The position numbers and the translations under genes are program-made. The notes beneath the pieces are model-generated. The model saw nothing but the letters and a program-made list of their open reading frames with translations. It did not search any database and was not told the origin of the DNA. Below, one piece after another: positions 32,528-47,100 of a stretch of 64,000 bases of DNA. The DNA comes from Orientallactaga sibirica (taxonomy: Eukaryota > Chordata > Mammalia > Rodentia > Dipodidae): positions 2,995,001 to 3,059,000 of the forward strand of contig JAEOAD010002712.1 of the NCBI GenBank assembly GCA_036365145.1. The letters run 5' to 3'. The first letter of the stretch is position 1, and each line of letters begins with the position of its first letter.

Positions 32528-32557
32528 TTGCCGGGGCAGAGTTTGCGATCTTTCTGA
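32522..32557 (+). CDS. Upstream ORF in the INTS7 leader (11 codons)
   Basis: ATG to TGA reads MALPGQSLRSF. The ATG has A at -3 and G at +4, a strong initiation context, and the stop lies 30 nt before the INTS7 ATG. It matters only if transcription begins upstream of 32522, which is likely but not proven. Confidence 0.5.
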   Translation: MALPGQSLRSF

Positions 32558-32587
32558 TTAACATAGCCGACTGAGTGTTTTGGGGCG

Positions 32588-32681
32588 ATGGCGTCAAACT
32601 CAACCAAGTCTTTCCTGGCAGATGCCGGCTACGGCGAACAGGAACTGGACGCCAACTCTGCTCTGATGGAATTGGACAAAG
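32588..32681 (+). CDS. INTS7: INTS7 exon 1, coding part
   Basis: 94 nt, residues 1-31 ([20 protein letters not shown], then [11 protein letters not shown]) plus one base. The donor reads AAAG/GTACTG, a weak U1 match at +4 to +6. Read-through would meet TAG within four codons. Confidence 0.95.
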
Positions 32682-34042
32682 GTACTGACTAGACAGGGCG
32701 GGCCGAGCCCGCCACGGCTGTGGGGAAGTGGCGCCACCCTGTGGCGGAAGCTCGCAGCGGCGGGCAAGGCGCATGCGCGGGCGGGCGGGGCGGCCTGGCT
32801 GGCGGGAGGCGGCGGGGAAAGCGCGCGATGCTGCGACTGGCCTCGCAGCGCCGGCTCCCGGCTGCCACTTGAGGGCACAGTTTCGCTGTAGTCCCGTCAC
32901 TGCTTGAATGGTGGGATTGTTTTCAGTGCGTTCGGTGTACCCGAGGTGCTCTTCCTGCACAGGCCCATGGCAACATGCTTTTGGTAACTTGTCACACGGG
33001 TTGCACCCGACCCAGGCCTTCCGCAGAGCTTGGCCGGGTATGCATTCTCCACGGAGCAGTCCCCGACTTCTCTTTCCTTGCAAAGGCGGCAAGGAGAGGG
33101 AGCTTAGGGTTAGGGCTTGGATTCCAATTCTGCTAACGGGCACATGTTAAAGGGACCCGATTTTTTTTCTGTTGTTTGTTTTTTCGAGGTAAGGTCTCAC
33201 TCTAGCCCAGGCTGACCTGGCACTCATCCTGTTGTCCCATACTGGTCTCAGTCTCACAACGATCTACCTACCTCTGCCTCCCAAGTGCTGACATTAAAGG
33301 CTTGTGCCACCATACCAGGCTAGTGCTGGATTTTGGATCCAGGGCTTTTTGCATGTTAGAAAAGCACTCTACCAACTGGGCTAGATCCTGAGTCCATTCT
33401 CGGGTTTTGAAAAAAATATTAATTGACAGAGAGAGAGAGAATATGGGTGCTGCAAAAACACTCCAGATGTATGCACAACTTTGTGCATCTGGCTGTATGT
33501 GGGTACTGGAGACTCAAACCTGGACCAGCAGGCTTTTCAAGCAAATGCCTTTAGTGCTGATGAACCATCTCAGCTCTATCGCAGATTTAAAAAAAAAAAA
33601 GTGTTGGGCTGGAGAGATGGCTTAGTGGTTAAGGCCTGCGAAACCTAAGGACCCAGGTTCGATTCCCCATTACCCATGTAATTCAAATGCACAAGGTGAC
33701 ACATGCATCTGGAGTTTGTTTGCATTGGTTAGAGGCCCTGGCATGCTCGCTCTCTCTCTCTCTCAAAATAATTTTTTAAAATGTGTTTTACCCCCTTTTT
33801 GATCTATATGAAAATATCAAACACCCCAGTGGGATATTTCTTTGGCAATATCTTTAATACGTCCTTTTTTTTACTTCTGAAATAAAGTTATAAAACATGA
33901 AATAAAGCAGGGCGTGGTGGCGCATGCCTTTAATCCCAGCACTTGGGAGGCAGAGGTAGGAGGATCACCATGAGTTCTAGGCCACCCTGAGACTACATAG
34001 TGAATTCCAGGTCAGCCTGGACCACAGTGAGACCCTACCTCG

Positions 34043-34083
<41 letters not shown>

Positions 34084-37000
34084 AATATGTTCTTTAGGGC
34101 TGGAGAGATGGCTTAGCAGTTGAGGTGCTTGGCTCAGAAGCCTAAGAACTCATGTTCAGATCTCCAGATCACACATAACCAGATGCAGTGACTCTAGTGC
34201 ACAATGTCACACATACGCCAAAAGGGGGCGCACACGTCTCAGGTTTGTTCACAGCAGGCTGAAGGTCCTGGCACACCCATTCTCTCTATCTCTCTCTCAA
34301 AAATTAAAAAAAAATTAAAAAATCTTTAAATATGTAATTTTTCCCCCTTCAAACATACTTTACTCTGGTCCAGCTAGTCGTGTTCCATGTTGACAGTGGT
34401 ATAGAGCTGAGATCAGGATGGGGCACTGAAAAACAGAACTCCAGAGACTCCTATGTTTGCAATAAAAAAAAAAAAACTTGTTTTGAAATAGAAAGCTCAT
34501 GTATATGAGAAACAAATGGTGGTTGTTGAATGTTCTACAGATGATTATAGAAAGATAATTTATACAAGCCAGGAAGAATCTCTTGTTCTTTTCACCTCAG
34601 CATACTTGCCTCTTAGGCTACTAAGAAATTATGTTATAGAACTAGCCAGTTTTAGTAGTATACATATAGGTTAGTGTTTTAAATATTAAGTGGTTTCACT
34701 TTTTACCTATTACAATATTCCTATTTTGTGAGTCAAAGGTGATAAGATCAGAAGGTTACAACTTTCTTCTAGAACATTCTGATCAGAGTAGACTACAAGG
34801 AATGCCATTTCTGAATTTAAAAAAAAAATTATTATGTGGGGGTGGCACACTCATGCCATGCCATGCATATGGAGGTCAGAGAACAGTTTCAAGGTGTGTA
34901 CACTTCATCTTCTATGAGACAGAGTCTTCTGCAGTGGCAAATGAGTTTCCAGACTACAAATGGAGGCTGGCCGTAAGCTTTAGATTCTCTAGTCCCCTTG
35001 TGCCACCTCCCATTTGTGGTAGGTGAGTTGGGGTCACAGATACATGCAACACTTTGCACCCAGCTTTACTTGGATGCTGATGGAACCTGGCTAGTAGGCT
35101 TTACAGGCAAGCACTTTTAACTGCTGGCTTGTTCCCCAGCCCCATTTCTGAAATATTTTAACAGTCCTTTCCAACCCCCACCCTCCCATGCATGACTGGT
35201 GTAACCAGAGATCCAGCAGTTCATGAAACCAAGCCCCAGCCTCATGGAGCTTGTTCTGCTCTAGATGAGGAAACTGACAGTAAACAATACAGTGAGCATA
35301 GTTTCCCACACAGTAAAATGAAGCAAGTGAAGGGGGCTGGCTAACGGGCATGGAATTGATTTGTTTCATGGGTTGTCAAGAAGGGCCTCGCTGAACAAGT
35401 GCAAAGGCTGGCAGAAGCCTGTGCAGCTCAGTGATGGACTCTGGGGGTCAGAAGATAACCAGAGGCCCCTCCGTTCTTGGGGGCCATTGCAAGCATTGAG
35501 AAGACTGGCTTTAATTCTGAGTGCATTAGGAAGCCATGGAGAATTTTCAGCAGAAGTGTATCATGGTCTGACAGACCTTTGGAAAGAATGAGTCTGACTA
35601 CTGGGTTGACAAGAGACTGAAGGGAGGGCCAGGGAAAGAAACTCAAAAGACTAGTGAGCAGAAAATGGGATGGTGACAGTGAGGGTGGGTGAAGCGCTGA
35701 GATTCTGAGAGCTGACAAGATAGTGAAGATACAAGAGTGGGTGGTCAAGAAAAATAAGAGTTTTGAATAGAGGTACTGGAAGGATGTATTGCCATTTGCT
35801 GACAGGGACATGCTAAATTTAAGGTGTTGCTTAAAGATATCCAAATGGACTTATAGAGTAGTCAGGGATAAAGTCATGCCCTTTTATTCCATTTAAAGAT
35901 ATATGTCTGGGCTGGGGAGATGGCTCAGTGGTTAAAGGTGCTTGTTTGTAAAGCCAGACTGCCCAGGTTTAATTCTCTGGTACCCATATAAAGCCATTTC
36001 CCTGAGTGCTGAATTACAGACATGAGCCACCATGCCTGGCTCCCTAAGTTTTTTTTGTTTTGTTTTTTACAAGGATGGTATCTAATCTAGTTTTTCCAGA
36101 ATCATATGTTAAAACAATCCTTCATTCCACGTTGAGTTGTGTTGGTTCATATATTAAATCTTTCCTCATATATAAGTATTTCATGTTATAGATTTGTTTT
36201 GAAGCCCTACTTTAGCTGAATCCCACAAAGTGTACTTTCATTTTCTTCCACTTCAAAATACTTTTCTTTCTTTCTTTCTCATTCTTCTACCTGTGGGTCA
36301 CTTAGTAGTGTATTGCTTGATTACCAAATATGGAGGCTTCTTGCTGATTTTGAGATTTTGAGACAAGGTCTCACTAAGTTGCCCAGGGTGGTCTTGTAGT
36401 CACTCTATAGCATGGGCAGGCCTTGAACTTGTGACCTCCCTATTTCAGCCTCCTGAGTGCCTAGGATTACAGGCCTATACCCCCAGGCCCTGCTGATTTC
36501 AGTCCTTATAAATTCATTGATAGTTTGTGTCCCTGAATATTGATCAACTTTCAACCATTTTTATATCTAAGAGTCTCGATTTACCAAATTACTCAGTTTA
36601 TTTATATATTTGGAGACAGACTCTATTGTAGCCCTGTATGGCCTTGAATTCGCTACGTAGCTAAGGATAACCTTGAGCTTCTGATCCTCCTGCTTCTGTC
36701 TTCCAAGTGCTATGATTATAGGTGTGTTCAACCATGCCCAGCTCAAGATCACTAGCATGTATGCCATTTTTATATATAGTCTTTTTTTTTTTTTTTTTTT
36801 GGTCATGCTCTTGCTCTAGCCCAGGCTGACCTTGGAATTCATTATGTAGCTTCAGGGCAACCTTGAACTCATGGCCATCCTCCTACCTCTGCCTCCCAAG
36901 TACTGGGAGTAAAGGCTTGTGCCACCATGCCCAGCTATTTACATTCATTTAAGAATTTTTTTTTAAATTTTTTATTTGAGGGAGAGAGAGAGAGAATGGG

Positions 37001-40000
37001 CGCTCCAGGGTCTCCAGCCACTGTAAATGAACTCCAGACATATGTGGATCTGGTTTATGTGGGACCTGAAGAACTGAACCTGAGTCCTTAGGCTTCTCAG
37101 GCAAGCACCTTAACCGCCAAGCCATCACTGCAGCCCTATTTACATTCATTTTTAACTTTTTTTTTTGAGACAAGGTGTTATGTAGCACAGGCATTGGCCA
37201 TCTTGCCCAGACCTCCATTTTTATTTTTACCTAATGATTGAGTAGTTGTTACCTTACTGTATAATAAGCTAGTGTTTGCTGGTTTTGCCTTGCAGCCACA
37301 CATTGTAAGTTCTGTCTGCTTTTGATAGGTCTTAGATCTGGCAAACTTGGTGAACAGTGTGAAGCAGTTGTTCGCTTTCCTAGGCTTTTCCAGAAGTATC
37401 CATTCCCTATCCTCATCAACTCAGCATTCCTGAAGTTAGCTGACGTCTTCAGAGTTGGGTAAGTCTTTAAAGCCTGAGTGTCCACCAGCATGGATTGTTT
37501 CTTTGCTGGTCCTGTGGTCTTCTTTCTCTTTAGGACTGCCACATGGTTGGTCTCCATTTCAGTGGCGTATACTGCATTGTGTCAGGCTTTAGATTGAGAT
37601 TCAGTTACACTGTAAGCAAAAACGAGGAGGATGATTCAGTGAGTCTTTTTTAAAAAAATTTATTTATTTATTAGCAACAGACAGACAGAGGCAGAGAGAG
37701 AGAGAGATGCGCCACCTTGTGCATCTGGTTTACATGGGTACTGGGGAATCAAGCCTCAAACCGGGGTCCTTAGGCTTCACAGGCAAGTGCTTAACTGCTA
37801 AGCCATCTCTCCAGCCCCATCAGTGAGTCATTCTTTCTTTGGAGAACAGGATACATCAAATCAAAACAGCCATAGTATATTGTTGTATGCATATTTTGGA
37901 AAAATCTGTGGCTTTGTACAAGTTGTTTAGAGAGATTTCTGATTTGACATAGTAACTTACAACATGAGTGCATGCCTGTGAAGTTTTTGAAATATGTAAG
38001 CCTTGAATGCTCATTTCCTTTTCCCTCTCATATCTTTCTATTCTCCATGCACTCAAGTACCCATGCATGTAACAGGTCAGACTTAAAGAAAAGTAGGGCT
38101 GGGTTAGTCAGAGGGAAGAGAAAGACTATGCGGTCCCTGGGCCTTGGTCATGATTTAACTGAGAAGGCTTCTTGTTCACTAGCCTAGTCTTGTAATTTAT
38201 AATGAAAAACATTTGCCTGTTGCTAAAATTTATCAGTAGGAGCTGTGTGTAGTGGCACATGGTTTTAATATCAGCATTCCAGAGGCAGAGGTGGGAGAGT
38301 TGCTGTGAGTTTGAGACCACTCTGAATTCCAGGTCAGCCTGGACTAGAATGAGACAGTATCTCAAAAAACCAAAAAACAGAACAGCAACAACAACAAAAA
38401 TCTTGTCATTAGTATTTAACCCCAAAAGAAATATTACATTTTTCCTGAAATAATTTAATTTTTTATGTTTTCCTAGAAACAATTTCCTGAGGCTCTGTGT
38501 TCTTAAAGTGACGCAACAAAGTGAGAAGCATTTGGAGAAGATTCTAAATGTGGATGAATTTGTGAAGCGGGTTTTCTCTGTGATTCATAGTAATGATCCT
38601 GTGGCAAGAGCCATCACACTCCGGTATGCTGTGCTATTTAAGCTGTATTTATGGATCAAAAAGGTGGTGTGCTTAGTAAATCCAGGTCAGAGTCTATGGT
38701 ACTGTTTTGGTTGTAAATTGTTGCTCACTTGTGTTCCAAAAATCCCTCTATGCAGACAGGAATTCCAAAGGACTAGTTCTGTGCATTTCAACACCACTGG
38801 CCTCAGCTCCTTTTGAACTTGTGCCTTCTTGACCTTGTTCTTATTCTTCTCTGTCAGTTTTCTGTCAGTTTTCCTTAGTTCTGTCCTTGTTTTTGTGTAA
38901 CTGTTTTGTGTTTGTAACTGAACTTGCTGAAGAACACCGATAAAGTCAGGGCAGAGCATTAGTAAGTATGGAAGAGTTGCCATTTTAAATAGGTTATGCA
39001 GGAAGCCCTCACTAAGATGACAGCTGGGTGTGGTGGTGCCTGCCTGCGGTCGCAGCACTTGGAAAGCTAAGGCGGGAAGAGTGCCTCAAGTTTAAAGTCA
39101 GTCTGGGATACATCTTGAGTGCCAGACTATCCAGAACTGCATAGTAAAAGTGAGCAGCTGGAAGTTACAGGGGTCAGGTAAAGTATAAATTAAAGATTCC
39201 CCCAAAAGAAAAGTAAATAAAGATATATTTATAATACACCCCCCCAAACACACACAATAAAATCTAGTTAGTAGCAACATGATGTGGGAACATCAAATCT
39301 CTTTAACTGAAACATTTTAAAATAGCTTTAGAATTTTTTTTCACAATTTCACAATTTTCCAGGAAGTTACCTGTTGCCAAATCTGTATCCCCAGAGGAAA
39401 CAACTATTTTGATTTTTCTCTTATAGATAAATTTTTGTGTTTTCACACTTATAAAAATGGATTTAGCCACGCATAGTGGCTCATGTCTGTAATCTTAGCC
39501 CTTGGGAGACTGAGGTGGGATCACAATGGACTAAAGAGTTCCAGGTCACCCTGGCCTAGAGTGAGACCCTACCAGAAACACACACACACACAAAGTTTTA
39601 TGTAAGAATGAATTCACTTCAATAACACTGTATAAGAGTTCTGTTTTATTCATACCTTTATAGACTTTCAGTGTTACCAGCTTTTTAAATCTTAGCCATT
39701 CTGGCATCTTTACTTTCTGTTGGAATGCCAGGGATTAAACCCAAGGCCTTTGGCTTGCAGGGCAAGCGCTCTACCACTGAGCCTTGCTCTAAACTCCAAT
39801 CTTAGCCATTCTAACGGGTGTGCAGTGGTTTTGATTTACATTGCCTTGATGGTGATGGATGGAAGTCCTGGAGTATGTGCCTTTTGCCTTTTCATAATAC
39901 CTTGTAGAAATTGTCCATTCATCTTTTGCCTACTACCTTTATTAGATTTTTTTTGTTATAGGATTGAGCAAATTTTTTAATATGTCCTAGATACCATTCC

Positions 40001-41092
40001 TTTCTCAAATGTGTTTTTTATGTACCACATACAAAATAACTCCTTTCAGGATATAATACTTAGGAAAAGGATACTTTCTATTTTATGTTCTGCATTAAAT
40101 TGTTTCAGCATTGCTCCCTCCCCCTTTTTTGGCCTTTAACTATAAATTAAATGACAGATGCTTCATAGTGAGAACACTTCCAAACTGTGTAACTAAAAGC
40201 CACCACTTACCACGTGGCAGAGGAATACCAGCAGCCAATTGCTGTGCATGTTCTTTCAGTTTGTGACTTGAACTTCAGATGTAAGGAGACTTGTTCCAGT
40301 ACCAGCTCACGTTTTCATCAGCATGTAATGACTCACTGTCCATGCTATAACATGAGAAAAATAACCCCTTTCTTAGAGTCATCTCCTTCTTGCATGATAT
40401 TTAAAAATCTTAATAGAAATGAAAGAATCTGGCTATTGAAGTATATCTTTGAAAAGAGTCTGGATATATAAGTGATTATGTGTTCTTTCCTAGTGTGAAA
40501 TGTTTTTACTGTGTTTTAGGAAGACAGCGCAGAATGGATCTTAAGGTTTTGTAGGAGTGTGACTGTAGCACAAATTGTGTGCAACGTTTCTATAGTTTGT
40601 TGTAAGGAAGTGAATGTGAGAACTCTACCCCAGAAGATTGCTTTCTAGAAGAATATATTAACTAGAAACTCATGACGAAAAGCAAAAAGTGATGCCTTTC
40701 ATACACTAAGTGATTTTTATTTTATTGTGCTGGGGTCAAACCCAGGGTCTCATGCATACTAGACAAGGTTCTACCATTGAGCTATACCTCCAGGCAAGTC
40801 AGACTAATTTGAAAACAAGGGGAGAATTAGAATTTTTTTTTTTTCGAGGTAGAGTCTCACTCCAGCTCAGGCTAACCTGGAATTCACTATGTAGTCTCAG
40901 GGTGGCCTCAAACTCATGGCAATCCTCCTACCTCTGCCTCCCAAGTCCTGGGATTAAAGGTGTGTGCCATCATGCCCAGCTGGAAAGAAATATTTTAAAG
41001 ATGTCTTACTTTTTACCTATTACTTTAAACTTATAAATTAAACAAACAAATAGAAGAATCTGGAAGATGTTCATAATATTTGAAACAGTGTT

Positions 41093-41158
<66 letters not shown>

Positions 41159-44100
41159 CATTTTTCCAGGTAGGCTCTCACTCTAGCTAAGGCTGACCTG
41201 GAATTCACTATGTAGTTTCATGGTGTCCTCGAACTGACAGCGATCCTCCTACCTCTGCCTCCCAAGTTCTGGGATTAAAGGCGTGCGTCACCATGCCTGG
41301 CTTGAATTAAAAAGAAAGTGACCAATGAGATTTTGCCCTGTTATACTACATAGTAATGAACTGTGTTAATCAGGTCAGTGTTAGCCTAGCCTGATCTTTT
41401 CTGGTAAAGAATATTAGATTAATAATCACTTGTTATTTATTTTGAACAGCATGCAGCTTCAGAGCTCTCTTGTGATACTGAATATGTTACAGATTTAGTG
41501 TTATCTGTGAGGAACAGAGCTACTCATATTCAGTCCATTATTATCTCCATGAAATAATGAAGTTGTTGCCGGGCGTGGTGGCGCATGCCTTTAATCCCAG
41601 CACTCACGAGGCAGAGGTAGGAGGATCCCCGAAAGTTCAAGGCCATCCTGAGACTACATAGTTAATTCCAGGTCAGCCTGGACCAGAGTGAGACCCTACC
41701 TCGAAAAACCAAAAATAAAAAATAATAATGAAAGGAGGTTGTTACTGTTGGAGTGTGACAGGTTTTATTTTAGTTTTGCAGCTTTCTGAAATCCTTACCT
41801 CTTAACTTTCCAAGCTCTACTCTGTATTATAAGCAATGGGTTATTTTTTTCTAAACTTTTATTATACATAGTTATTTATATTATACCAATAGATTTTTCC
41901 TGTTTCTAAACTTATATATCTATGTATGTATATATAAATTATATTGTGTTTGGTGGGTTTTGCCTTCCTCACTGTTGCTGATACTGATGTGAGCTGCAGG
42001 GGGCAGCCTCCACCTCCAGAAATATATTCTGTTGATGTGTCCAGAACAGATTGGAAAAGCATCATACCATTTATTGATATGGGGGAAGACTGGAAAGTCT
42101 TATTGTTTCACTTTGTGAATCTGCTCAGTAGCAGAAATGTTATATTCCTAAGGCTTTGCTAAACTAGATTTCTTTATGCAACATTGGAAAATTGGCATTA
42201 TGATGCTTTAATAATTCAAAAGTATTTTTTCTGGGCCCTGTTTGGTAACTTAGATGTGCGTCAAGATGATTCTGTAGACATTTAGTTTATGAGGGGCTGG
42301 GGACTTTTCTCAATTGGTAGAGTGCTTACCTGGCTAGTGCAAGGCCCTGAGTTCAATCCCCAAGTACTGCAAAAATGGGAAGGAAAAGGAAAAAGACCAA
42401 AAAAAGAGATTTAGCTGCTGTTAGGTAAGACATTTCTGATATACTAAAGTATGTAGAAATGATACAGTGAAGTATGTCATATGAAGTTTATAGACTTGCA
42501 CTAACTTCTTGATTCCTAACATTAAGCCTTATGAACTTGGTGTTCATAGACTGACCTATGAGCTTTGGGCTGCTGGTCTAGCTTACCTTTTTTCCTTTGC
42601 TGACCTTGAGTTTCTTGAATTCCTTCTTTCTTGGGCTTCTCTGTCTCTGTAGGATGTTGGGAAGCCTGGCGTCCATAATTCCTGAGAGGAAGAATGCTCA
42701 TCACAGTATTCGACAGAGTTTGGACTCCCATGATAACGTAGAAGTTGAAGCTGCCGTTTTTGCTGCCGCCAATTTCTCTGCACAGTCAAAGTAAGCCTAG
42801 GCCTTTGAGTAATTTGTCTTCTCAAGAAGAGTAATGACTGAAACTGACTAATACATGTGATCAGTAAGGGGCACTGAAAAACAGGTGTATTTTTTATAAA
42901 TTTATTTTTAATATTTATTTGAGAAAGGCAGATAGGGAGGGAGGGAGAAAATGGGCATGCCAGGGCCTTCAACCACTGCAAAAGAACTCCAGACGCATGT
43001 GCCACCTTGTGCATCTGGCTTATGTGGGTCCTGGGGAATCAAACCTGGGTCCTTAACCACTAAGCCATCTCTCTAGCCTGTTAAGGTATATTTTTCAGGA
43101 GGTTTCACAACATGTTGGGCACATAGACTTAATTACAGAATATGGAAAGGCTAAATACAAATGTTAGTTTTTGGAAGGACAAATTAACATAGACTAGTTT
43201 GGGAAAGTTACATTGGATAACTTTATTCAAGTCTACTGAAAAGACTTCCACAAACACATATATCCACAATCCTAAATTGCTACTTTGTTTTTTGTTTTAA
43301 TTTTTATTTTTTATTGACAACTTCTATACTTACAGACAATAAACCATGATATTTCCCTCCCATACCCCCCTTTCCCCTTCACAACTCTACTCTCCATCAT
43401 ATCCCCTCCCTCTCTCCATTAGTATCTCTTTTATTTTGATGTCATCATCTTTTTCTTCTATTATGAGGGTCTTGTGAAAGTATTGCTAGGCACTGTGAGG
43501 TCATGGATATTGAGGCCAATTTCTGTCTGAACAGTTGCATTGTAAAGAATCATACCCTTCCTTTGGCTCTTACATTCTTTCCTCCACCTCTTCCACAATG
43601 GACCCTGAGCCTTGGAGGGTGTGATAGGTATGTTTCAGTGCTGGACACTCCTCCATCCCTTCTTCTCAGCACTACTTTGCCTTTTGGGTCACCCCAGTGT
43701 TCATCGCCATCTGAAAAGAGAAGTTTCTCTAACCAGAAGTGAGAGTGCACTCGTTCAGTCATTTGGTCTGTCTGGCCAAACTTGAGGCTTCCAGTGTCCA
43801 CTGTTTTCACTGCTGATGACTTCTATCTCCCATAGGGCTGCATGCAGTGCAGCTTTTTCCAGCTTTCAGTTGGCTGGTCTATAGGGAGAAGGTTTTCTGC
43901 TCAGCACCAGCTTGATTTCTCAGTGACCTTGCCACTCAGGCAAGTGAAGTCTTCAGCAATAGGGTCTTGCCATCTGTTACATGTGGGAAACCAAGAGACT
44001 TGGCAGAAGCCTGTAATGTTTTGGAGGCAACAGGGACCTCCCTGGCCAACAACTCACTGGAAGGTATCCCATCTTTTCCAGATCCATCCATTTCCCTGCA

Positions 44101-47100
44101 AATTTCATAATTTCACTTTTCATTACCACTGAATAGAACTGCATTGTGTAAATGTACCACATCTTTATTATCCACTCATCTGTGGAGGGACATCTAGGCT
44201 GGTTCCATTTCTTAGCTATTGTGAGTAGAGCAGCAATAAACATGGTTGTGCAAGTAGTGAAAAGAGTCCTTAGGATATATGCCTAGGAGTGCTATAGCTG
44301 GGTCATATGGTAGATCTATTTCTAGCTGTCTCAGGAACCCCCACACTGATTTCCACAATGGCTGGACCAGATTACATTCCTACCAGCAGTGTAGAAGTGT
44401 TCCTCTTTCTCTGCATCCTCGCCAGCACTTATTGTCATTTGTTTTCCTGATGGTAGCCATTCTGACAGGAGTGAGATGGAATCTCAAAGTAATTTTAATT
44501 TGCATTTCCCTGATGGCTAAGGACATAGAACACTTTTTAGATGTTTATAGGCCATCTGTATTTCTTCTGATGAGAACTCTCTAGTTCCATAGCCCATTTT
44601 TAATTGGGTTGTTTGATTTCTTTTTGTTCTGTTTTTTGAGTTCCTTGTATATTCTGGATATTAATCCTCTGTGAGATGTGTAGCTAGCAAAGATTTTCTC
44701 CTATTCTGTAGGTTTTCTCTTTGTTCTTTTCACAGTGTTCTTTGCTGTACAAAAGCTTTATAATTTCATGAGATCCCAGTGGTTGACTAGTGGTTTTATT
44801 TCCTGAGCAGTTGGGGTTCTATTCAGAAAGTTATTACCTATGCCAATATGTTGAAGGGTTTCTCCTACCTTTTCCTCTAGCAATTTCAGAGTTTTGGGTC
44901 TGATATTAAAGTCCTTGATCCACTTGGACTTGATTCTTGTGCATAGAGAGAGACAAGGATCTATTTTCATCCTTCTACATACAGATAACCAGTTTTCCCA
45001 GCACCACGTGTTGAAGAGGCTATCTTTTCTGTAGTGAATATTTTTGTCAAAAATCAGATGGCTGTAGCTGCCTGAATTAACATCTGGGTCTTCAATTCTG
45101 TTCCATTGATCTACATGTCTGTCTTTGTGATAGTACCATACTTTTTTGTTACTATGGCTTTGTAATGCAGCTTAAAATCGGGTATGATAATACCACCAGC
45201 TTGATTTTTGTTGCTCAAAATTGTTTTAGCTATTTGAGGGTTTTTTTGTGTGTGTGTGCTTCCAAATGAATTTTAGAATTGTTTTTTCTATTTATGTGAA
45301 TAATGCTATTGGAATTTTAATGGGGATTGCATTACATGTGTAGATTGCTTTTGGTTAAGATTGACATTTTCACAATATTGATTCTTGGAATCCAAGAACA
45401 TGGGCTATCTTTCCATTTCCTTGTATCTTCTGCAGTTTCTCACTTGAGTGTTTTAAAGTTCTCATTGTAGAGATCCTTCACTTCCTTGGTTAAGTTTACT
45501 CCAAGATACTTTATTTATTTATTTATTTATTTTGAGGCAATTGGGAATGAGAGAGGTTCCCTGATTTCATCCTCTGCATGTTTGTTGTTAGTATATAGGA
45601 AAACTGCTGATTTCTGTGTGTTTATTTTGTATCCTGCTACATGACTAAAAGTGTTCATCAGCTCTAACAGTTTATTGGTAGAATCTTTACGGTCCTTTAT
45701 GTATAGAATCATATTATCTGCAAATAATGACAATTTGGTCTCTTCCTTTCCAATTTGTATCCCTTTTATGAGTGTCTCTTACCTTATTACTGTAGCTAAG
45801 ACTTCCAGTACTATATTAAATACAAGTGGGGACAGTGGACACCCTTGTCTTGTTCCTGAATTTAGTGAAAAAGCTTTAAGTTTTTCCCCATTTAGTACTA
45901 TGTTGGCTGTAGGTTTGTCATAAATAGCTTTTATTATGTTGAGATATGTTCCTTCTATTCCCAGTTTCTGTCATACTTTTTAAAAATATTTTTAATCAAT
46001 TTATTTATTTATTAGAGAGAGAGAGAGAAAGAGTGAGAATAGGTGCACCAGGGCCTCTAGCCACTGCAGACGAACTCTAGACATGTGCCACCTTGTGCAT
46101 TTGGCTTATATGAAATCTGAAGAATCAAACTGGGGTCCTTAGGCTTCGCAGGCATGCGCCTTAACCACTAAGCCATTTCTCCAGCCCTGTAATACTTTTA
46201 CCATAAAGAGATGTTGGATTTTGTCGAATGCCTTTTCTGCATCTATTGAGGTGATCATGCGATTTTTGTCCTTCAGACTATTTATATGATGTATTACATT
46301 TATCGATTTGCATATGCTGAACCATCCCTGCCTCTCTGGGATAAAGCCTACTTGGTCCGGGTGAAGAATCTTTCTGATATATTCTTGTATTCTGTTTTGT
46401 ATCTATGTTCATGAGAGAGATTAGTCTTTAATTTTCTATTTTGTTCTGTTTTTGTCTGGTTTTGGTATCAGGGTGATGCTGGCTTCATAGAAGAAGTTCG
46501 GTAGAATTCCTTCCTTTTCTATTTTATGGAAGAGTTTGAGAAGCAGTGGTGTTAGTTCTTCCATGAAGGTCTGGTAAAATTCAGCAGAATCTATGTGGGC
46601 CTGGACTGTTTTTAGTTGGGAGATTTTTTTTATAACTGTTTGGATCTCTGTACTTATTATAGGTCCATTTAAATGGTTTATCTCATCTTGATTTAATTTA
46701 GATAGGTCATATGAATCAAGGAAATCAGTGATTTCTTTCAGATTTTCAAACTTAGAGGCATATATATTCTTAAAGTATGCACTTATGATTTTCTGAATTT
46801 CTTTGGTATCTGTTGTAATGGTGCCTTTTTCATCTCCAATTTTATTAATTTTTGTCTCTTCTCTCTTTCCTCTGGTTAGATTTACTAAGGGTTTATCAAT
46901 CTTGTTTATCCTTTCAAAGAACCATCTCTTTGTTTCATTGATTCTTTGGATTTTTTTTTTGTTTCTATTTCATTAATTTCTGCCCTAATCTTTATTATTT
47001 CTTCCCATCTACTGATTTTTGGTTTGCCTTGTTCTTCTTTTTCCAAGGCCTCAAGGTGAAGCATTAAATTACTTGTAACTCTCTAATTTTTTTCTCTTTT

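Larger units (their letters stand above)
31350..32870. promoter_or_regulatory. CpG island with the bidirectional DTL/INTS7 promoter
   Basis: About 1.5 kb of GC- and CpG-rich DNA in an AT-rich setting. It covers the first exons of both genes, the 5' end of DTL intron 1 and the 5' end of INTS7 intron 1. The two ATGs are divergent and 461 bp apart, so both genes probably share this promoter. Transcription starts cannot be fixed from sequence alone; DTL probably starts near 32.2 kb and INTS7 near 32.5 kb. Confidence 0.93.
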
